Part shown: piece by piece, positions 35,600 through 39,770 of the stretch
How positions within the stretch are numbered: position 1 is the first letter of the stretch
Layout: each line of letters begins with the position of its first letter
DNA from: Pseudomonadota bacterium
Lineage (GTDB): Bacteria; Pseudomonadota; Gammaproteobacteria; UBA1113
Length of the DNA: 39,770 nt
Direction: 5' to 3'
NCBI GenBank assembly: GCA_021781965.1
Contig: JAJXVU010000021.1
Location: forward strand, 1-39,770
Notes under the pieces: generated by a model
What the model saw: only the letters and a program-made list of their open reading frames with translations
What the model was told of the DNA's origin: nothing
The model's database searches: none
Translations under genes and position numbers: made by a program

Positions 35600-36106
35600 T
35601 TACTCCAATTCTGCTAATAACGCATCAATTTTTTCTGGCGTTAGTTTTTCATGAAATTGATGGCCCAACTGCAACACGGGTGCATTCACACAAGCGCCTA
35701 AACATTCTACTTCTTTTAGAGTGAATTTATTATCCGCCGTGGTTTCACCCAGATTAATCTTCAAACGTTTCTTAAGATGCGCAACGATTTCATCGCTGCC
35801 ATTCAACATACAGGATACATTGGTGCATACACATAATTTGTGTTTGCCTACAGGTGACAATTCAAACATGCTGTAAAAGGTGGCCACTTCAAAGACTTGA
35901 ATTTGTGGCAAACCTAAATAATCGGCAACGGCTTTCATGGCTTCTTCGGATAACCAGCCGCCATTGGCTTTTTGCGCAATGTGCAGCGCTGGGATTACCG
36001 CCGAGCGTTTATGCTCTAGAGGATATTGTGCCACCCAAGCGTCAATTTCTGCTTTATCATGCTTACTCAGTTCAAATACTGTATCGGTTACTGTAACGTT
36101 TATCAA
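35600..36106 (-). CDS. nuoE: NADH-quinone oxidoreductase subunit E
   Basis: A 168-residue thioredoxin-fold subunit binding the 2Fe-2S cluster N1a. The ligands are visible as CTNVSCML and CLGACVNAP. The start overlaps the nuoD stop by 4 bp, and nuoF begins 5 bp after its stop. Confidence 0.96.
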   Translation of the reverse strand: MINVTVTDTVFELSKHDKAEIDAWVAQYPLEHKRSAVIPALHIAQKANGGWLSEEAMKAVADYLGLPQIQVFEVATFYSMFELSPVGKHKLCVCTNVSCMLNGSDEIVAHLKKRLKINLGETTADNKFTLKEVECLGACVNAPVLQLGHQFHEKLTPEKIDALLAELE

Positions 36107-37356
36107 CGATCGATCTCCCCAAAGACTATATCTTGACTCGATAATATCGATACCACATCTGCAATCATATGACCGCGGCTCATTTCATTGAGTGCAGCCA
36201 AATGACTAAAGCCCGGCGCACGAATCTTCAATCTATATGGTTTATTGGCCCCATCGGAAACCAAATAAACGCCGAATTCACCCTTAGGATGTTCCACTGC
36301 CGCATAGGCTTCGCCAGCCGGAATGGTATAGCCTTCAGTAAATAATTTAAAGTGGTGAATCAAGGCTTCCATACTTTCTTTCATGACCGTTCTAGACGGT
36401 GGCGCTACCTTAGCATCATTTACCATGACTGGGCCTGGATTTTTGCGCAACCATTCTATGCATTGTAAAATGATGCGATTGGATTGGCGCATCTCTTCTA
36501 CCCGCACTAAATAACGATCATAACAATCGCCATTCTTACCAATCGGAATATCAAAGTTTAAAGCGGAATATGTTTCATAGGGTTGTTTTTTGCGTAGATC
36601 CCAAGCCACTCCCGAACCACGCAACATGGGGCCCGTAAAGCCCAATTGCAAAGCCCGCTCTGCGGTAACTATGCCTACATCGACGGTACGTTGCTTCCAA
36701 ATGCGGTTATCGGTGAGCAAGGTTTCATATTCATCTACGCGTTGTGGAAAGCGATCACAAAAGGCTTGTATAAAATCAAGCAGACTACCCTGCCTGCTTT
36801 CATTCATTTCCTTTGTATCTTTTTCGCTGCGCCAAGCTGAGGGCGCATATTGCGGCATGGTATTGGGTAAATCGCGATAGACTCCACCCGGACGATAATA
36901 GGTAGCGTGCATGCGTGCTCCCGACACCGCTTCATAGCAATCTAATAAATCTTCACGTTCTCTGAAGGCATACAGAAATACGGCCATGGCGCCTATATCC
37001 AAGGCATGCGCACCTAACCACAATAAATGATTCAGTAAACGAGTGATTTCATCGAACATAACGCGTATGTATTGTGCTCGTATGGGCGGTGTCACGCCCA
37101 ATAGTTTTTCTAACGCTAGTACATAACCATGTTCATTGCACATCATAGAGACGTAATCCAAACGATCCATATACCCTATACTTTGATTGTAGGGTTTGGT
37201 TTCTGCTAATTTTTCTGTAGCGCGATGCAATAAACCGATGTGTGGATCGGCATGGCGGATCACTTCACCTTCGGTTTCTAATATTAAGCGCAATACCCCA
37301 TGTGCGGCCGGATGTTGCGGTCCAAAATTAAGCGTATAGTTATGTAACTCAGCCAT
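36103..37356 (-). CDS. nuoD: NADH-quinone oxidoreductase subunit D
   Basis: The 49-kDa-type subunit that lines the quinone site with NuoB, 417 residues, related to NiFe-hydrogenase large subunits. It shows [15 protein letters not shown] with the quinone-contacting His, [24 protein letters not shown] and the C-terminal DIVFGEIDR. It is a separate gene from nuoC, unlike the fused nuoCD of E. coli, and overlaps nuoC by 8 bp. Confidence 0.97.
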   Translation of the reverse strand: MAELHNYTLNFGPQHPAAHGVLRLILETEGEVIRHADPHIGLLHRATEKLAETKPYNQSIGYMDRLDYVSMMCNEHGYVLALEKLLGVTPPIRAQYIRVMFDEITRLLNHLLWLGAHALDIGAMAVFLYAFREREDLLDCYEAVSGARMHATYYRPGGVYRDLPNTMPQYAPSAWRSEKDTKEMNESRQGSLLDFIQAFCDRFPQRVDEYETLLTDNRIWKQRTVDVGIVTAERALQLGFTGPMLRGSGVAWDLRKKQPYETYSALNFDIPIGKNGDCYDRYLVRVEEMRQSNRIILQCIEWLRKNPGPVMVNDAKVAPPSRTVMKESMEALIHHFKLFTEGYTIPAGEAYAAVEHPKGEFGVYLVSDGANKPYRLKIRAPGFSHLAALNEMSRGHMIADVVSILSSQDIVFGEIDR

Positions 37357-38092
37357 GCTTATTCTCCGCTTCTAGGTAACGACTGTCTTCTCGGATAACC
37401 TTAGGCACTAATACGCGCTCAGGAATAGTCACCGGTTGATAAATCACGCGCTCGCTGGCTTTGTCATAACGCATTTCTACATGGCCTGATGTGGGAAAAT
37501 CTTTACGAAAAGGATGCCCTATAAAACCATAATCCGTTAAGATACGCCGTAGGTCTGGATGTCCTTCGAATAAAAATCCAAATAGATCGAAAGCTTCACG
37601 TTCGAACCAATCGGCGGAAGGCCAAACCGGCATAATCGACGGGATACACATGTCGCTCTCGTCTAAAAATACTTTAAGGCGCAAGCGTTGATTGAGTTTA
37701 ACGGATAGCAAATGATACACCACAGCAAAACGGGATCCGGAGAATGATTCCATACGGATACCATCTTGATCTACGGCCCGTTCAAAACCCGAACCGGTGG
37801 CTTTATCGGTGACCCATTCGGCGACGCCGTAGGTTAGATAATCCACACCGCATACGTCGATGAGTTGGTCAAAACAAAATTGGGGCGTGTCGCGCAATTG
37901 TGTCGCTACGTCTATTAAAGCTTTTTTGTTTACAATTAAAGTTAATTCATGGCGGTCGCTTTGCAAGGCCATTTGCTCGCGCGGCGTTTCAGCCTGTAAG
38001 GTTACGAAAGGGTGCGCGTGATGATTGATTACAAAGCCCTGTGCTGTAAAATGGCTCAGAATATTATCTTGCAAAGTGTTTAGTACATTCAT
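37349..38092 (-). CDS. nuoC: NADH-quinone oxidoreductase subunit C
   Basis: The 30-kDa-type subunit, 247 residues. The family signature [33 protein letters not shown] block is intact, including the E-R-E-x-(Y/F)-D core. The region before it has a short insertion ([16 protein letters not shown]), seen in some relatives. A 64-bp gap separates it from nuoB. Confidence 0.95.
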   Translation of the reverse strand: MNVLNTLQDNILSHFTAQGFVINHHAHPFVTLQAETPREQMALQSDRHELTLIVNKKALIDVATQLRDTPQFCFDQLIDVCGVDYLTYGVAEWVTDKATGSGFERAVDQDGIRMESFSGSRFAVVYHLLSVKLNQRLRLKVFLDESDMCIPSIMPVWPSADWFEREAFDLFGFLFEGHPDLRRILTDYGFIGHPFRKDFPTSGHVEMRYDKASERVIYQPVTIPERVLVPKVIREDSRYLEAENKHG

Positions 38093-38156
38093 CGTAACTA
38101 TTCGCTCCTTATCCAGGCTTTATGGTACTTGTAGATAGAAGAGTCGTTATCATTCA

Positions 38157-38678
38157 TTATCTATCCTTATCGCCACAAAAAATCCTTCTGGTATTTTTAA
38201 TTTTATTTTGCAGCTGGATAATACCATAGACCAAGGCTTCTGCTGTAGGGGGGCAACCTGGCACATAAATATCTACTGGCACGATGCGATCACAACCTCT
38301 GACTACAGAATAAGAATAATGGTAATAACCACCACCATTGGCACAAGAACCCATGGAAATCACCCAACGCGGCTCAGCCATTTGATCATACACACGGCGC
38401 AAAGCAGGCGCCATTTTATTGCATAAGGTACCCGCGACGATCATCACGTCAGATTGACGTGGACTGGGTCTGAACATAACACCAAAACGATCTAAGTCAT
38501 AACGTGCCGCAGCAGAATGCATCATTTCCACAGCACAACAAGCCAAACCGAAAGTCACTGGCCACATGGAACCACTGCGTGCCCAGCCTACCAATTTTTC
38601 TAAAGAGGTAGTAACAAAGCCATTTTGTTGCATTTCTTGTGGTTGAAATATCTCTTGCGCTGAGGTGTCTATTCCCAT
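38157..38678 (-). CDS. nuoB: NADH-quinone oxidoreductase subunit B
   Basis: The subunit holding the terminal cluster N2, which reduces quinone; 173 residues. The N2 cysteines are visible in LACCAVEMM, in [10 protein letters not shown] and in VPGCPPTAE. The start is the ATG at 38678, with AAGGGGG seven bases upstream; this start overlaps the nuoA stop by 10 bp. A GTG seven codons earlier lies before the ribosome-binding site and was rejected. Confidence 0.96.
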   Translation of the reverse strand: MGIDTSAQEIFQPQEMQQNGFVTTSLEKLVGWARSGSMWPVTFGLACCAVEMMHSAAARYDLDRFGVMFRPSPRQSDVMIVAGTLCNKMAPALRRVYDQMAEPRWVISMGSCANGGGYYHYSYSVVRGCDRIVPVDIYVPGCPPTAEALVYGIIQLQNKIKNTRRIFCGDKDR

Positions 38679-39025
38679 TCTAAAGCCCCCTTTTTCCACT
38701 CAAAAATAAAGCCTACAACCAATAAGCCTAAAAAGATCATCATGCTTAAAAAGCCAAACCAACCTATCTCGCGCAATACAACCGCCCAAGGGAATAAAAA
38801 CCCTGTTTCCAAATCGAAGAGTATAAAAAGGATAGCAACTAGATAATAGCGTATGTCAAAAGGCATGCGAGCATCTTCAAAGGCAGGGAAACCACATTCA
38901 TAGGGTGCATTCTTAACCGCATCCGGTTTATGAGGCCCTAGAATCCAGCCACCCACTAGCGGCACTACAGCCAAGACTATGGCTAGACCTAAGAAAATCA
39001 GTATAGGCAAATAATTCGTTAGCAT
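38669..39025 (-). CDS. nuoA: NADH-quinone oxidoreductase subunit A
   Basis: A 118-residue membrane subunit with three helices and the conserved loop [20 protein letters not shown], which carries the Cys and acidic residues near the quinone site. It is the first gene of the nuo operon. The nearest upstream features are a GC-rich hairpin and tRNA-Leu. Confidence 0.96.
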   Translation of the reverse strand: MLTNYLPILIFLGLAIVLAVVPLVGGWILGPHKPDAVKNAPYECGFPAFEDARMPFDIRYYLVAILFILFDLETGFLFPWAVVLREIGWFGFLSMMIFLGLLVVGFIFEWKKGALEWE

Positions 39026-39075
39026 ATTGTTTCCTTATATGACCTAATTTTTAACGTTCCATATCGCAGGGGCAC

Positions 39076-39111
39076 CCCCCGTGGTTGCCCTATCTAGGGC
39101 AGGCACGGGGG
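39076..39111. repeat. GC-rich palindrome between tRNA-Leu and nuoA
   Basis: CCCCCGTG (39076-39083) pairs with CACGGGGG (39104-39111), and TGCCCTA (39086-39092) with TAGGGCA (39095-39101), separated by a 2x2 internal loop. This is 15 bp of stem, with no U tract on either side, so it is not a standard terminator. It lies 17 bp from the 3' end of the tRNA and about 50 bp before the nuoA start, so it will form in the leader of the nuo mRNA if that reads through from the tRNA. Confidence 0.7.
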
Positions 39112-39128
39112 CCTACGATGTAATCATA

Positions 39129-39213
39129 TGGTGCCGAAGGCCGGACTCGAACCGGCACGGCTTTCGCCACTGCCCCCTCAAGACAGCGTGTCTACCAATT
39201 CCACCACTTCGGC
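39129..39213 (-). tRNA. leuU: tRNA-Leu (anticodon GAG)
   Basis: An 85-nt class II tRNA with encoded CCA. The acceptor GCCGAAG pairs with CTTCGGC. The anticodon stem CTGTC/GGCAG encloses TTGAGGG, giving anticodon GAG. The variable arm (TGGCGAAAGCCG) is long, as in Leu tRNAs, and the T arm is GCCGGTTCGAGTCCGGC. It reads CUC and CUU codons. It lies between secG and nuoA, a common gammaproteobacterial order. Confidence 0.97.
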
Positions 39214-39223
39214 TTCACTACTC

Positions 39224-39337
39224 TTCGCATTTGATTCTTAGGCTTTGTTGCCTTCATCCATCTCGCACTAGTATATGACAGAGTACGTCACTCCTGGTAC
39301 TCGAGGACTAGTCTTCTACCCTATAGAATCAACTGCT
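39224..39337. repeat. Inverted-repeat element, copy 2 (114 bp)
   Basis: This copy aligns end to end with 4949-5061, with 13 differences and one extra base by hand count. The 36-base core at 39258-39293 is identical. The terminal arms GCATTTGATTCTTAGG and CCTATAGAATCAACTGC still pair; one C-to-T change in the left arm is matched by a G-to-A change in the right. It lies between the secG stop and the 5' end of tRNA-Leu (11 bp away), in the transcribed gap of this - strand unit. Confidence 0.85.
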
Positions 39338-39352
39338 GTGAATACAATTCAT

Positions 39353-39730
39353 TTACGACCTCTCTTGAGATCCACTATCCGGTTGTGGCAATGGAATACT
39401 CAAATCACCAGCGGTCTTATTTATTATATCGCTGCTCGCTGGCACGGGAGCCACCGGCTGAGGCAGTATTACATTATTCAAAACGGCTTTATGCTGATTT
39501 AATTTGGAGGCATGATAACCCAGCATAATGCTGGTTGCAAAAAAAACCAGGGCTGCAAATCCCGTCAGCTTTAATAAAAAACTGGCCGAGCCCGGACTGC
39601 CGAATACGGTATTGGACGCACCGCTACCAAAAGCGGCACCTATATCGGAACCTTTACCCTGTTGTAGTAACACCAAGGCAAGTATACCCACACAAGCAAC
39701 TAAATGTACGACTAATAATATTAGTTCCAT
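39353..39730 (-). CDS. secG: Protein-export membrane protein SecG
   Basis: A 125-residue subunit of the SecYEG translocon. Two membrane helices (about residues 2-20 and 52-72) flank the conserved cytoplasmic loop LLQQGKGSDIGAAFGSGASNTVFGS. The C-terminal tail is Pro-rich and poorly conserved. GGAGAG precedes the ATG. The gene lies upstream of tRNA-Leu and the nuo operon on the same strand. Confidence 0.95.
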   Translation of the reverse strand: MELILLVVHLVACVGILALVLLQQGKGSDIGAAFGSGASNTVFGSPGSASFLLKLTGFAALVFFATSIMLGYHASKLNQHKAVLNNVILPQPVAPVPASSDIINKTAGDLSIPLPQPDSGSQERS

Positions 39731-39740
39731 GCTCTCTCCA

Positions 39741-39770
39741 TCATATCAACGCCTTATAAATAGGCGAAAA
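39741..39770 (-). CDS. 3' end of an upstream gene, perhaps triosephosphate isomerase
   Basis: The last nine codons of a frame ending FSPIYKALI and TGA lie 10 bp before the secG start. The position fits tpiA, which precedes secG in many gammaproteobacteria. The residues alone are too few to identify it, so the name rests on gene order only. Confidence 0.3.
   Translation of the reverse strand, partial: FSPIYKALI

Overview
The window looks like the chromosome of a gammaproteobacterium with moderate to low GC. It is probably a member of the Legionellales (Legionella/Coxiella type). This rests on gammaproteobacterial gene orders (dnaX-ybaB-recR; miaB-phoH-ybeY-corC; secG-tRNA-Leu-nuoA to nuoN), on separate nuoC and nuoD, and on one large AT-rich gene that reads like a type IV secretion effector. 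Most of the window is housekeeping sequence on two strands, and the unusual material lies in the gaps and in that one gene. Taxonomy is an inference; no rRNA is present.

Layout, left part (1-9070, mostly + strand): the 3' half of a photolyase gene; the SRP 4.5S RNA gene; dnaX, whose full-length tau product needs a shift at a run of ten A; ybaB and recR; two tandem genes for tiny exported proteins (one Ala/Lys-rich, one Pro-rich) with matching promoters and matching hairpins; fis on the - strand; a 113-bp inverted-repeat element; then miaB, phoH, ybeY and corC in overlapping order.

Middle part (9070-24400): clpA and icd (-), two tandem outer-membrane beta-barrel paralogues (-), an aldehyde dehydrogenase and an acetolactate synthase-like enzyme (-), then mnmA-hflD and minD-minE (+). 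At 21050-24118 (-) lies a 1022-residue protein of no housekeeping family. It carries a CX5R phosphatase loop (C447 to R453) followed by a short segment that resembles the SopB/IpgD/SidP class of bacterial phosphoinositide phosphatases. Its promoter has a perfect TATAAT preceded by two TTAA-type direct repeats 11 bp apart, which is the layout of PmrA-controlled effector genes in Legionella and Coxiella. It is the best candidate here for an undescribed host-interaction gene.

Right part (24393-39770, - strand): secG, tRNA-Leu(GAG) and a complete 14-gene nuo operon for respiratory complex I, ending in a hairpin terminator. A 78-bp element with perfect 17-bp inverted ends sits inside the operon between nuoL and nuoM. 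A second copy of the 113-bp element found before miaB lies between secG and the tRNA. Several other palindromic repeats are scattered through the gaps.

Together the genes cover respiration (nuo), the TCA cycle (icd), tRNA modification (miaB, mnmA), protein export and quality control (ffs, secG, clpA), replication and repair (dnaX, recR, photolyase), cell division (minDE) and nucleoid structure (fis, ybaB). All starts, promoters and functions were read by eye from the sequence; no database search was run.
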